Shown here: positions 1 to 8,253 of the stretch, piece by piece | Layout: every line of letters starts with the position of its first letter | Position numbering within the stretch: position 1 is the stretch's first letter | Assembly (NCBI RefSeq): GCF_004526235.1 | Contig: NZ_CP038159.1 | Span: 1,054,001 to 1,118,000, forward strand | Direction of reading: 5' to 3' | DNA from: Sphingobacterium sp. CZ-2 | GTDB lineage: Bacteria; Bacteroidota; Bacteroidia; Sphingobacteriales; Sphingobacteriaceae | DNA: 64,000 nucleotides | Made by a program: the position numbers and the translations under genes | Notes under the pieces: model-generated | The model's database searches: none | What the model saw: the letters and a program-made list of their open reading frames with translations, nothing else | Told to the model about the DNA's origin: nothing

Positions 1-799
1 TTTTATCCAATGTAGGCACATAATCCAGATACCTCAACATATACGTTGGTCGAATAGCTACGGGGGTGAACTCCTTATTATCCAGCGATCGGTAAATCTT
101 CACATACCTGATACTTGGTGTCAATGGCACCTGCCATTGTAATTCTACATGTTTACCGTGAGGATTGACCTTAGAAAGCACTGCTGCGGAAGTCAAGGGA
201 GCCGTTGAATAATTGGCAGGTAGGAATTCAATCTGATCAAGGAACAATTGATGGGTAGCAGGGCTGCTTTGCTGCTGTCTGAAAATGACCCCTGAAATGA
301 TCTTATCAATATTTAATCCGGCAAAATCCTTAACCGGAATCTTAACATTCAACCAGGCATTATTCGTATAATCTTCAATATAATCGCCTAAGGGTAGACT
401 AATAGATTGATTGGGGCCTTGTTGGATGGAAATAGATGGCAACTGCTTCTGTGCGGTTTCCGAAGAACCGACAAATAGTTTCAAATTCAAAACATCTTCC
501 GCTGATACCCGGTAATGGAATTTCTGACGACTGTATCGAACCAGTACATTCCAATCGCCAGCTTCCGAAGAGATATAGCGCAAGGACAATGCATTTCCTG
601 GTGTAAAATAAAGGGAATCAGAAACCAGGAGGTTCCGATGTACATTCTCTACCCAGCTTTGTCCGGAATAATCCACATAACTTCTAGCATAGCTTCCTTT
701 CACCAAACTATTATCGAAAACTACTTCTGTATAGGATTCGGCTTTGGATTTGGTAAGAAAACAACATAAAATCAAAAAGAAAAAGAGTCTAAGTTGCAT
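1..799 (-). CDS. Secreted protein, N-terminal part (possible glucoamylase-family protein)
   Basis: The minus strand is open from an ATG at 799 to the window edge, so only about the first 266 residues are seen. Residues 1-21 form a signal peptide (hydrophobic run LRLFFFLILCCF, then a cut near KAES). The next part is rich in beta-strand patterns and Trp/Tyr, as in carbohydrate-binding or galactose-binding-like modules, followed near the edge by a segment resembling a fibronectin type III start (VELQWQVP...IRYVKIYRS). Proteins of this layout in Sphingobacterium are often annotated as glucoamylase family, but the catalytic part lies outside the window. The secretion signal is clear; the glucoamylase assignment is a guess from memory of similar architectures. 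Confidence 0.6.
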   Translation of the reverse strand, partial: MQLRLFFFLILCCFLTKSKAESYTEVVFDNSLVKGSYARSYVDYSGQSWVENVHRNLLVSDSLYFTPGNALSLRYISSEAGDWNVLVRYSRQKFHYRVSAEDVLNLKLFVGSSETAQKQLPSISIQQGPNQSISLPLGDYIEDYTNNAWLNVKIPVKDFAGLNIDKIISGVIFRQQQSSPATHQLFLDQIEFLPANYSTAPLTSAAVLSKVNPHGKHVELQWQVPLTPSIRYVKIYRSLDNKEFTPVAIRPTYMLRYLDYVPTLDK

Positions 800-969
800 A
801 TTAAACTATTATGATACGAAAATAGAGAAAATTCGTGCCAAAAGCCACTTTTTTGGGTTATTTAAGGCTTCGTGATAAAATTATTACGCAGATATAAAGC
901 ACATTGCAATTTTTTGGTAAGAATAATTTTTCAAGTATCAACATTCTCTCTATATTTGCAACACTTCAA

Positions 970-1042
970 GCGAAAGTAGCTCAGTTGGTAGAGCACAACC
1001 TTGCCAAGGTTGGGGTCGCGAGTTCGAATCTCGTCTTTCGCT
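970..1042 (+). tRNA. tRNA-Gly (anticodon GCC)
   Basis: Acceptor arms GCGAAAG and CTTTCGC pair fully, the D arm contains AGCTCAGTTGGTAGAGC, the anticodon loop TTGCCAA gives GCC, and the T loop reads GTTCGAATC. The discriminator base is T. Five bases separate it from the next tRNA gene, so the two are probably co-transcribed. Confidence 0.97.
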
Positions 1043-1047
1043 CAGTT

Positions 1048-1132
1048 GCCTAGGTGGTGGAACTGGTAGACACGCAGGACTTAAAATCCTGTTCCTGTTA
1101 AAGGAGTGCGGGTTCGATTCCCGCCCTAGGTA
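1048..1132 (+). tRNA. tRNA-Leu (anticodon TAA)
   Basis: The gene is 85 nt with a long variable arm, as expected for a class II tRNA. The anticodon loop CTTAAAA gives TAA. The acceptor stem GCCTAGG pairs with CCTAGGT with one terminal G-U, and the discriminator is A. Confidence 0.97.
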
Positions 1133-1139
1133 CGGAAAA

Positions 1140-1167
1140 AAAGCTCGTCGGATGACGAGCTTTTTTA
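1140..1167 (+). terminator. Rho-independent terminator of the tRNA-Gly/tRNA-Leu unit
   Basis: A perfect 8-bp stem AGCTCGTC/GACGAGCT with a GGAT loop is followed by a run of six T. It starts about 10 nt after tRNA-Leu. Confidence 0.9.
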
Positions 1168-1173
1168 GTATAA

Positions 1174-1208
1174 AGTAGTGAGTATTTAGTATTTAGACCT
1201 ATGGCGTC
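1174..1208. repeat. Dispersed repeat, AGTAGTGAGTA family, copy 1
   Basis: The stretch beginning AGTAGTGAGTATTTAGTA and ending in TTTAGACCTATGGCGTCC recurs with few changes at 14872-14911 after katG. Both copies sit directly after a terminator. Confidence 0.7.
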
Positions 1209-1225
1209 CCGCTGGTATTATGCGC

Positions 1226-1300
1226 CATTGCGAGGAGGCACGACAAAGCAATCTTGAAACACCTATCCGTCATTGCGAGGAGGCACGACAAAGCAATCTT
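1226..1300. repeat. Two copies of the CATTGCGAGGA dispersed repeat
   Basis: Direct copies at 1226-1255 and 1268-1300 read CATTGCGAGGAGGCACGACA followed by AAGCAATCTT. The same family occurs at 3823, 9889, 11157-11357, 15449 and 30380-30516. Some copies are inverted relative to others, so transcripts could fold into long hairpins. The stretch 1133-1337 otherwise holds no gene. Confidence 0.85.
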
Positions 1301-1337
1301 CCCTAAATTATCAAATGAAAATGGCAATGCACCTACT

Positions 1338-1751
1338 CTAAGAAATCAAATCAATAAATTTTTCCAAAGAGATAACATTAATGATTGGAAAATCTACTTG
1401 CTTCAAAGCATCAAAGTGTCGATCATTAGAAACAAGATAATGCGAATTAGCTGCAAAGGCACAATCGACAAATTTATTATCATCTGAATCAGAACGGATC
1501 AGTCCCAATTGAAAATGAACTTCAACTTTCTTAACATTGGGCAGCAGGGTTAATGCACCCAACACAAGTTCCGCAGTTTCTTTTGAAAATATATCTGAAA
1601 TCTTCTCTTCATATTCTAACAAAATATCATTAGTAACATAAACTTCAAAATCACCGTTGTAAATTTTATCTAAAAGAACTGAAAAGGTCGACCTCCGAGA
1701 GATCGACCTCAATATGACATTTGTATCTAAAATAACTTTGAGATTAGACAT
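1338..1751 (-). CDS. PIN-domain ribonuclease toxin
   Basis: This 137-residue protein has the PIN fold signature: an early acidic strand ending ILDTNVILRS (Asp10), a middle Glu region (LLEYEEKI), and a late SDSDDNKFVDCAFAAN segment carrying further acidic metal ligands. Together these match the putative toxin component, PIN family, whose members cut RNA with a metal-dependent active site. The ATG at 1751 is used; the frame is also open to a TTG one codon upstream. The preceding gene ends 11 bp upstream and looks like its antitoxin, which supports a type II toxin-antitoxin operon. Target RNA cannot be predicted. Between this gene and the tRNA genes lie dispersed repeats. Confidence 0.88.
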   Translation of the reverse strand: MSNLKVILDTNVILRSISRRSTFSVLLDKIYNGDFEVYVTNDILLEYEEKISDIFSKETAELVLGALTLLPNVKKVEVHFQLGLIRSDSDDNKFVDCAFAANSHYLVSNDRHFDALKQVDFPIINVISLEKFIDLIS

Positions 1752-1762
1752 CAAATTATTCT

Positions 1763-1969
1763 TTATTTTAATAAATTATCAAGCTTTTCGTCACTATACC
1801 CTTTCTCATCCCAAATTTCATCCGCTCTGTCCCGTGCATGATCCAGAAGAAATTTCGCCATTACACGTTTAAGTTCGATCAGTTGTTCTTCTGGTAAATC
1901 CACAGAAAACAATTTGAGAAGTTCAACTTGTACATTGGTCAATGGTGGGTTTGATACTGTAGTTCCCAT
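1763..1969 (-). CDS. Antitoxin partner of the PIN toxin
   Basis: A 68-residue acidic and helical protein (KLFSVDLPEEQLIELKRVMA, then a tail with ARDRADEIWDEKGYSDEKLD). Small proteins of this type precede PIN toxins in many Bacteroidota, where the C-terminal tail is expected to wrap the toxin. The frame stays open upstream to 2095, but the ATG at 1969 is preceded by GGAGGGAATA, a strong and rare Shine-Dalgarno match for this genome, so I start there. The leader and first codons are duplicated at 3607-3730 (see findings). No DNA-binding motif is obvious; assignment rests on position and tail sequence. Confidence 0.75.
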   Translation of the reverse strand: MGTTVSNPPLTNVQVELLKLFSVDLPEEQLIELKRVMAKFLLDHARDRADEIWDEKGYSDEKLDNLLK

Positions 1970-2050
1970 TATTCCCTCCTTTTTGATTATACCCAAATTT
2001 AACAAATAATATTCATTGCCTAAAAATGCATTAAGAAAATTATCATGCCA
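1925..2050. repeat. Duplicated antitoxin leader, copy A (intact gene)
   Basis: About 125 bp covering the first codons of the antitoxin and its upstream region align by eye with 3607-3730, for example TTCATTGCCTAAAAATGCAT versus TTCATTGACTAATAATGTAT, and the long shared tail ATTAAGAAAATTAT. I estimate roughly three quarters identity by eye. Confidence 0.75.
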
Positions 2051-2239
2051 AAACCTCGTCATATAAAGGCACATCTCCGTCATTACTTGTAGCACTGATA
2101 AATTAATTCAAGTGAATAAAGATTTCTCAATTGGATTTCCAATTGCCAAATAATATAGTCAGGATGAGGGTGGGCGGATAGATAAAGCATATTTTTTCGT
2201 TTGTAATATTTGTCTAAGTAACTATGCTCAATTACTTTT

Positions 2240-3343
2240 TTAAATCTCCATGATTGTTTCCATAAATTCATCTACTTCAATATCATTCCTTTCACTGTCA
2301 TATATAAGGAGTCCATCTTTATTTATAACAATTATTCGTGGAATAGCTTTGATATTTAATTGTATTACCAAAGGATTTCTTCCTGCAAAACCATCGCAGA
2401 AATTATCCCATGTGATGTTATGATGTTCTACTGCTTTTTTCCATGAGTTTATATTTCGATCCAAGGAAATTGAGAGAATATTAATGCGATCTCCGTATTT
2501 TTCATTTAAATTATGTAAAACTGGCAACTTTTCAATACATGGTAGACACCAACTAGCCCAGAAGTCTATAATTGTAACTTTACCTTTATATTTATCAGAA
2601 TTAATTATGTGACCATTAATATCTGTACCGGAAAATTCCTCCAAAATATTTTTTTTTATATTAATTCCTAATAATCTTTTTTGTACAATCATTCCACTTG
2701 GGCTCGATTTTAATGTATTGGACAAAACATTAAAATGATCTCTTATATAATTCAAACTAAAATTTCTTAGAAACATTTCATTGATTAATAATAATGAAAC
2801 AAAGGCATTTGGATTTTTTTTAATAAATTTCTCCCTTTCGTAATTCATTGATGAGATAAGTGAATCGTATCTTAATCTGAAATCATTAGATTTATTTCCT
2901 ACATCCTTATATTTCAACAGACTATCAGCCAAGTTATTTATAAGTGGAACATAATGACGACTAATCTCACCACTCTGCTTAAAGATGCTATTTTCTATTC
3001 CATCCACTTTTCCTCTATATAAACTGGTTAATTCACCTGTAATCGAAATATGCCCTTTTTCAAGAATAAAAACTAAGTATTGATTCGTTACCGCAGGAAC
3101 TTCAATTGCACATTGCTTATTTTCTGAAATATTTCCCTTAAATTCAAAATAACCATTCTTGGACATACATGAGTCCAAAACCAAATCCTTCTCCTTCAGA
3201 AAATAAAATGCTCCTAAATCTATCAAATAAACCATATTGTTATCAAGGTTTTTTATATGACCTTGAATATGGTAAGGTTTAACCTGTTGACCATGGGTAA
3301 CCTGTAGGCAAAAAACAAATAAAAATAAAATAATTAGCTTCAT
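2240..3343 (-). CDS. TlpA-like thioredoxin with N-terminal DUF4369-type domain
   Basis: A 367-residue exported protein. A signal peptide (MKLIILFLFVFCLQVTHGQ) starts at the ATG at 3343, ten codons inside the longest frame, which is why I prefer it. Residues about 20-130 are beta-rich (YHIQGHIKNLDNN...) as in the DUF4369 domain found ahead of thioredoxins in Bacteroidota. The C-terminal 130 residues are a TlpA/AhpC-type fold with the active site WASWCLPC (Cys266, Cys269) and the cis-Pro region IKAIPRI. It would act as a periplasmic thiol-disulfide reductase; the partner is unknown. It follows the small Cys-rich ORF at 3468-3653, and two further thioredoxins lie at 6700 and 8254. Confidence 0.88.
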   Translation of the reverse strand: MKLIILFLFVFCLQVTHGQQVKPYHIQGHIKNLDNNMVYLIDLGAFYFLKEKDLVLDSCMSKNGYFEFKGNISENKQCAIEVPAVTNQYLVFILEKGHISITGELTSLYRGKVDGIENSIFKQSGEISRHYVPLINNLADSLLKYKDVGNKSNDFRLRYDSLISSMNYEREKFIKKNPNAFVSLLLINEMFLRNFSLNYIRDHFNVLSNTLKSSPSGMIVQKRLLGINIKKNILEEFSGTDINGHIINSDKYKGKVTIIDFWASWCLPCIEKLPVLHNLNEKYGDRINILSISLDRNINSWKKAVEHHNITWDNFCDGFAGRNPLVIQLNIKAIPRIIVINKDGLLIYDSERNDIEVDEFMETIMEI

Positions 3344-3467
3344 AAAGATTTGTATGGTTAAGAGTATTATCATTCTATCATTGAAAGAATGATAATACTT
3401 TAATAAATTAGTTTTAAGCAGCGCAACACTTCTTTTAAACAGGCTTGGTTCCCGAACACCTACGTTC

Positions 3468-3653
3468 TTAATTATCTATTCGGCTACATGTCCTTTTACA
3501 ATAAGTTATTGAAACTCCATTGCCATTAACACACGAAGCATTACAACTTGATGACGGTGCTTCAGTTATTGTCATTTCTCTACTGTGCCTCCTGTTAACC
3601 CTCCTAAAACTTACACATTGTTCAATAGTGGGTTTGAAAACCAAAGTTTCCAT
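3468..3653 (-). CDS. Small Cys-rich ORF fused to a duplicated antitoxin start
   Basis: The first 14 or so codons and the upstream DNA are a diverged copy of the antitoxin gene at 1763-1969. After that the sequence is unrelated. A shorter ORF starts at 3575 (ATG, with AGGAGG 13 nt upstream) and gives a 35-residue peptide with four Cys in a CX3C...CX3C pattern (Cys11, 15, 26, 30). It lies just upstream of a periplasmic thioredoxin gene on the same strand. It may be an antitoxin relic with a chance tail, or a short disulfide-bonded or modified peptide. There is no homology I can name. Confidence 0.4.
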   Translation of the reverse strand: METLVFKPTIEQCVSFRRVNRRHSREMTITEAPSSSCNASCVNGNGVSITYCKRTCSRIDN

Positions 3654-3730
3654 TATTCGCCCCTTTTTATCATAAACAAATTTAATTATTATTATTCATT
3701 GACTAATAATGTATTAAGAAAATTATTATG
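3607..3730. repeat. Duplicated antitoxin leader, copy B
   Basis: Counterpart of 1925-2050. It includes the same ATG context (CCATTATTC on the plus strand) and the same upstream stretch ending ATTAAGAAAATTATTATG. Downstream of the shared start the gene is not conserved. Confidence 0.75.
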
Positions 3731-3822
3731 ATAATTACACATCCTTTGCATACCTCGAGCCAGTCCTTTACTAGTACATTGCGCCTTTGTAGGGAGGTAT
3801 GCTCTTCCCTGCATGGACGTGG

Positions 3823-3855
3823 CGTCATTGAAAGGAGACACAACGAAGCAATCTT
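3823..3855. repeat. Diverged copy of the CATTGCGAGGA repeat
   Basis: GGCGTCATTGAAAGGAGACA followed by CAACGAAGCAATCTT is a degenerate copy of the repeat found at 1226 and 11157. It abuts the 3' end of the YARHG gene. Confidence 0.6.
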
Positions 3856-3863
3856 CACATATA

Positions 3864-4589
3864 TTACCCAGCGACAATGAAATCAACAAACCTTAATCGT
3901 CCATTTTTCCATTCAAACTTCCATAAATAGGTATATTCTGTGATCATATAGTTAGGATAAACTAACTCGCTATATTCTGAACCCCCTTGATTAGCGTACT
4001 TGATATTAACCTTTTCCCTATCGATGCTTATTTCATAATTCATTACATAATCACCATTATCCACAGTAACTTCGTATATTCCTTTATGTTTTGACCAATT
4101 GATATCATCCAAGTTCACTTGCTCCAAAGTTTTTTCTAAATAGGCAATATCCTTCCTATTTTCTATATCATTGGTTTCAAAATTATATTTCCTTTGCAGA
4201 TCTGATTTATTGTTCGATTGTAATGCTGCTTTAAAGACCTTTAGTTCATTAATCAATTTATCCCTTTCAGCTTTCAGTTCAGTAGTCTTGTCCTGCAATA
4301 TTTTAATGTTCTGCTTTTCTACCGTGTTAAAAATTATTTTATTGTTGTTGGCAACAGGTTTATACCAGCTTTTTTCTGAATAATAGCTATCAATATTAGA
4401 ATCCGAAAATTTATAACCTCTTCTAGCAAATAAATCATTTGCTAAAAACCGTAATTCATCAATACTCAAGTCCTTAATTTGTTCAATTTGGATTAGTTTT
4501 GTGGCACAAGAAGAGCAATCCTTAAGGGTCTGTGCTGATAAGGAAGAAAGCAAAAAACTGGAAATTATTAATACAAATAGGCTTTTCAT
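3864..4589 (-). CDS. YARHG-domain exported protein
   Basis: A 241-residue protein with a signal peptide (MKSLFVLIISSFLLSSLSAQ, cut after Ala19 or nearby). Residues 45-100 match the YARHG extracellular domain: LRFLANDLFARRGYKF, then a Trp-Tyr-Lys-Pro segment (SWYKP) and an N-x-E-type end (VEKQNIKIL). Residues about 100-123 are charged and heptad-like, a probable short coiled coil. The C-terminal 100 residues are beta-rich and unassigned. Two Cys (CSSC) just after the signal peptide could form a disulfide, fitting nearby thioredoxins. Function is unknown; YARHG domains are thought to bind cell-surface material. Confidence 0.85.
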   Translation of the reverse strand: MKSLFVLIISSFLLSSLSAQTLKDCSSCATKLIQIEQIKDLSIDELRFLANDLFARRGYKFSDSNIDSYYSEKSWYKPVANNNKIIFNTVEKQNIKILQDKTTELKAERDKLINELKVFKAALQSNNKSDLQRKYNFETNDIENRKDIAYLEKTLEQVNLDDINWSKHKGIYEVTVDNGDYVMNYEISIDREKVNIKYANQGGSEYSELVYPNYMITEYTYLWKFEWKNGRLRFVDFIVAG

Positions 4590-4659
4590 AAATTTAGGAT
4601 ATTAAAAAAACGAAGATAAATTCGTTCTAAAAATGACGATTATTACATATAATCAGTAT

Positions 4660-5655
4660 TTAATCCTCAGACCACCTTCCTATCCCATTTAAAGTTCCAT
4701 ACCAAATTATTCCATCATTTGCTTCAAGTATCCCAAAAATCATTCCTTCATGGGTTTTGAATAGCTCCGGAAGTAAATTAGGATTGGACAAAGAACTTTT
4801 ATTATATCGCGACAAAACCCAACTCTCTTGATTGCCATTCTTTTGTAGACCATTCGAAAATTCACTTGTTTTATCATCCTTTGAACTTGTCCAAATATTC
4901 CCTTCTTTATCTTCATAAATATAGCCTACAAAACTATCTGAAAATTTGGTAAAGTTTCTTCCATCGTATTTCCAAAGACCATCATTCCCTCCTATCCAGA
5001 TATTACCGCTAGCATCTTCTATCATGCCCCTAACATTGTAAAACCCACGATTATTCTGGGTTAAATTGGAAAATGATTTTCCATCATAAATAGAAACCCC
5101 TTCCTGCGTTCCAAACCAAAATTTTCCGGATTGATCCTCCAAGATCCAATGGACATAATTGGCTGGCAATCCATTTTCTGTTGTAAAATTCAGAAATGAT
5201 TTTCCATCAAAGCGACTTGCTCCCTGTTCAGTACTGAACCAAATATTACCCTTTCTATCTTCATAGATTTCTGTGACCCTATTGTTGGCTAGCCCGTCTT
5301 TACTTGTATAATTTGTAAAAGATTCTCCATCATAGTAATAAACTCCCGACCCAACAGAAGAAAACCAAAAGTTACCTTTTCGATCTTCTAAAACAGAGAA
5401 AAATCGAACTGAATTTATTTTATCCGTGATTTTAGAAAATGATTTTCCATCGAATCGGAAGATTCCATCGAATGTAGCCACCCAAATACGACCCTTACTA
5501 TCCTGTTTTATGTTTCTGGTTATTCCTTGAGGGATCTCGGCAGTATCCTTAACTTGGTTTTGATTAATGCGATCATCAGACCGCATATTTTGATTATTCC
5601 CAACACAGGAAGACAAGATAAAAGCGAAAAAAAACAGAAAATTATGATTTTTCAT
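4660..5655 (-). CDS. Beta-propeller lipoprotein (two-component regulator propeller repeats)
   Basis: A 331-residue lipoprotein: the lipobox FILSSC puts the lipidated residue at Cys17. At least six repeats of about 40 residues follow with the pattern EDRKGNIWFSTEQGASRFDG and variants, ending each blade with K-S-F. These Reg_prop repeats normally form the sensor half of hybrid two-component proteins in Bacteroidota. Here there is no kinase, HTH or membrane segment after the propeller, so it is a stand-alone periplasmic or surface propeller. Ligand unknown. The three neighbours on the same strand are also exported or membrane proteins. Confidence 0.9.
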   Translation of the reverse strand: MKNHNFLFFFAFILSSCVGNNQNMRSDDRINQNQVKDTAEIPQGITRNIKQDSKGRIWVATFDGIFRFDGKSFSKITDKINSVRFFSVLEDRKGNFWFSSVGSGVYYYDGESFTNYTSKDGLANNRVTEIYEDRKGNIWFSTEQGASRFDGKSFLNFTTENGLPANYVHWILEDQSGKFWFGTQEGVSIYDGKSFSNLTQNNRGFYNVRGMIEDASGNIWIGGNDGLWKYDGRNFTKFSDSFVGYIYEDKEGNIWTSSKDDKTSEFSNGLQKNGNQESWVLSRYNKSSLSNPNLLPELFKTHEGMIFGILEANDGIIWYGTLNGIGRWSED

Positions 5656-5704
5656 TTAACATGACTTAAGAACAATCAATTATCTTACTATACCAAACTA
5701 CTTT

Positions 5705-6412
5705 TTAACTGTCGTTTTTTAATTCCTTATCTAAAGATTTGTCCAAACTTTCAATTTCTTTCAAAACTTGTTCGTACCGCAAAATTTTAAACATTTTCGT
5801 TAGCTCTAATCTCCATAAATAACTAAGAAGTTCCTTTTTCTGTGTAGCAGATAAATTTGCAGTTTGTAAACCCTTCAAATTGCCTTTCTCATCAAAATTC
5901 ATATACGGCGACAGGATTTCATTTGTAGGAGCAAAGTAAGTTTTAAAATCTTGCATTTCCTCATTATGATTTTCTAACTGCTCAATAATATTGTAATGAT
6001 AATCGTACAGTTTTATTATCTTAAACCTTAATGAATCATTTGAGATTGTTTTTAAGTTAGTTCCTTTTAGTGATTCATAACCGGTTTTGTTGATTATTGG
6101 TGAATAATTCCTGAAGAGTAAAAAATAGTAAACAGCAATTGAATCATTATTTATTTCTTGATTGTTAACCCATTTCCTTAACTCCCCCACGCCAGCCTTA
6201 CTGATTTTGTGCATTTTTAAATTTGATTCAAAATCTTTGTAATCTGAGTTTATTCCGTTTTTAATTTCACCTAAAATTTTATTTTCAGATACTTTTTCTC
6301 CTCGATTTGCACTCCATTCGGTTAGGGCAAAGGCAAGGATCACACTTATGAAAATCAGAGCAAATTCAGTTGAATATTTTTTAAGAGCATTTAGAATTTT
6401 TTGTTTAGACAT
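5705..6412 (-). CDS. Membrane-anchored protein of unknown function (DUF6090-like)
   Basis: A 235-residue protein starting at the ATG at 6412, which overlaps the stop of the preceding small gene by 8 bp. Residues about 14-32 form a single membrane helix (FALIFISVILAFALTEWSAN), followed by a long, charged, mainly helical periplasmic region. The helix-then-AXTEW pattern resembles a widespread group of Bacteroidota hypothetical proteins (DUF6090-like); I am not sure of the family. The overlap with the upstream gene suggests translational coupling. Confidence 0.75.
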   Translation of the reverse strand: MSKQKILNALKKYSTEFALIFISVILAFALTEWSANRGEKVSENKILGEIKNGINSDYKDFESNLKMHKISKAGVGELRKWVNNQEINNDSIAVYYFLLFRNYSPIINKTGYESLKGTNLKTISNDSLRFKIIKLYDYHYNIIEQLENHNEEMQDFKTYFAPTNEILSPYMNFDEKGNLKGLQTANLSATQKKELLSYLWRLELTKMFKILRYEQVLKEIESLDKSLDKELKNDS

Positions 6413-6605
6413 CTTTTTCAAAAAACAAATAAATATAAATCGCAAATCCGAAATTAGTTGAATTTGTGGAGGCTAATTTGAATCCATTTTTTGCATATTC
6501 GTCTAATTTTTCTTGAATGTCATCCTTTGATTTCTTCGCAATATGTTCCGAATCAAGAGTTAATTTTGAGTAATAAATTAAAGTTTCTACTTTGTATGCT
6601 TTCAT
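6405..6605 (-). CDS. Small DUF4177-like protein
   Basis: A 66-residue protein with the pattern of DUF4177: an N-terminal YKVETLIYYSK strand, a central helix (DIQEKLDEYAKNGFKLAS) and a C-terminal hydrophobic strand (YIYLFFEK). Its 3' end overlaps the start of the membrane protein gene by 8 bp. Function unknown. Confidence 0.75.
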   Translation of the reverse strand: MKAYKVETLIYYSKLTLDSEHIAKKSKDDIQEKLDEYAKNGFKLASTNSTNFGFAIYIYLFFEKDV

Positions 6606-6699
6606 AATTTTGATCTTTTAATGCTGTTTTTGTTTACAGCGACAGCAAACTACAATTTATCTTATTATAATCACTCTATTTATCTAAATATTTATCTAT

Positions 6700-8238
6700 C
6701 TATTTACCTTCTTTATTTGTTAGCAAATCCTCGATCAAGTTTTTTACTTTTTCATTTCCCGGAAATGCAGTAAACTTATTCGCCAAAATCCCTTCCTTAC
6801 TATATAATAAATACGATGGGATATATTCAAATCCGAATTCAGACATTAAATAACTCCATTGATCATCCTTTAAGTAATAATGTTCGCTTCCAATACCTTT
6901 AATTACTTCTTCCCAGCGTTTTTTTGGCGAAGATCCATTTGTTAAATAAACAAAAACAACATCCTTACCCTGAAAATCCCCTTTTATGGATTTAAACTGC
7001 TTCATAGCGCCCAAACAAGGGCCGCACCAGGTAGCCCAAAAGTCTATAAACACCACTTTACCTGGATATTTTGCAAGAATAGTGTCCATCAACTTTTCCT
7101 TAGCAACATGAGCAATATCATGTACGACCAAGGGCGATTTCTTGCTATCCTCTTCGATTACCTTCTCATTTTTTCGGGACAGTATTTTAGCAATTTCACC
7201 CTTTCCCCAATAGTTCTTTATTGCCTCCTGCTGTTTAGAGTTTAATGGTTTTACTTCCTCATTAAGCTGTAGACCATAGGCATTCGCTGCCAGAATATCA
7301 TAATACGGTCCATCCTTAAACCCAACCTGCTCGGCCAAAAGTCCTTTTACCTTTTTTAACCAGGATGGAATATCGCTATCACCTATTGGTGGAAGGCCTA
7401 ATACCTCATTCTGGAGTATATGATGTTGAAGTTCGGGGAATGTAAAGGTATGCAAGTACTGCGGATCATTGAGATCAAAATCTTTTAAGAAACGAAAATA
7501 GGATCGATCAATTTTTTGGATTTTAGGCAAATTCACTGTATCCTTTGTGGCATTTAAATAGTTGATTTTCATGGAACTTTCATAATCGAACATGCCACTA
7601 GTGTAATAAAACATCCGAAAATCTTTTTTTAGAAAATCTTTAAACTCTTTTGAAAGCGCAACATCATTCCCCAATACCGCCTCTAGCCTCCTATTATATG
7701 ATTTCTTTACAGATTCCAAGAAATCATCAATCCTCATATTATAATAATGTGGGTATTTCCAATTTGGGTCATTGGGTTTATTTTCAACCAATTTCCTAAA
7801 TAATTGTTCGCTTTGCATCATATCATATTTAGGCATCGCAGGCGTAAGATCTATTTTATGGATTGTCGATCTATCAGTGTATTGTATTTCAATATAGGTA
7901 GGTTTATTTATAAAGGTTTTAATGTAAATTGGATTAGTTTGTAAACTACTAGATAAACCTATTATTGTACTACTGGTTTCCATATCATAGTCAAGCGCGA
8001 ATCTGCCCGAGTAATCTATAGGAATTTCATATGTAGAATAATCTCCAGTAATGGGATGCAGAACCGAAATGCTGACCTTAACCCCACCTGCCATAAGGCT
8101 ATCTGGAGCCATGATTTTTCCTGTAATCTTAGATGATCCGGCAACTATATTTATCGGTTCTGTTTGGTTTTCATTTTTCTGGCTACAACTTAAAAGGAAG
8201 AATAATATACAAGCAAAGAAAATTTGGATTTTAGTCAT
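6700..8238 (-). CDS. TlpA-family thioredoxin lipoprotein
   Basis: A 512-residue lipoprotein (lipobox FFLLSC, Cys18). The first 130 residues after the signal are beta-rich, carboxypeptidase-regulatory-like; the middle 250 residues are helical and not assigned; residues about 375-512 are a TlpA-type thioredoxin fold with active site WATWCGPC (Cys405, Cys408) and EYIPSYLL as the cis-Pro region. Likely a periplasmic disulfide reductase tethered to a membrane. It lies 15 bp downstream of the next thioredoxin gene (8254-9591), so both are probably one transcript. These proteins differ from cytochrome c maturation reductases by the long N-terminal extension. Confidence 0.92.
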   Translation of the reverse strand: MTKIQIFFACILFFLLSCSQKNENQTEPINIVAGSSKITGKIMAPDSLMAGGVKVSISVLHPITGDYSTYEIPIDYSGRFALDYDMETSSTIIGLSSSLQTNPIYIKTFINKPTYIEIQYTDRSTIHKIDLTPAMPKYDMMQSEQLFRKLVENKPNDPNWKYPHYYNMRIDDFLESVKKSYNRRLEAVLGNDVALSKEFKDFLKKDFRMFYYTSGMFDYESSMKINYLNATKDTVNLPKIQKIDRSYFRFLKDFDLNDPQYLHTFTFPELQHHILQNEVLGLPPIGDSDIPSWLKKVKGLLAEQVGFKDGPYYDILAANAYGLQLNEEVKPLNSKQQEAIKNYWGKGEIAKILSRKNEKVIEEDSKKSPLVVHDIAHVAKEKLMDTILAKYPGKVVFIDFWATWCGPCLGAMKQFKSIKGDFQGKDVVFVYLTNGSSPKKRWEEVIKGIGSEHYYLKDDQWSYLMSEFGFEYIPSYLLYSKEGILANKFTAFPGNEKVKNLIEDLLTNKEGK

Positions 8239-8253
8239 CTATGGTTTGGTATT

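Noticed and set aside
2083..2271. 62-codon minus-strand ORF after the first thioredoxin
   Set aside because: It overlaps the thioredoxin 3' end by 32 bp, has no ribosome binding site or recognisable motif, and its composition fits AT-rich noncoding DNA.
3692..3889. 65-codon minus-strand ORF over a repeat
   Set aside because: It covers the diverged CATTGCGAGGA repeat and the duplicated leader; no independent support.
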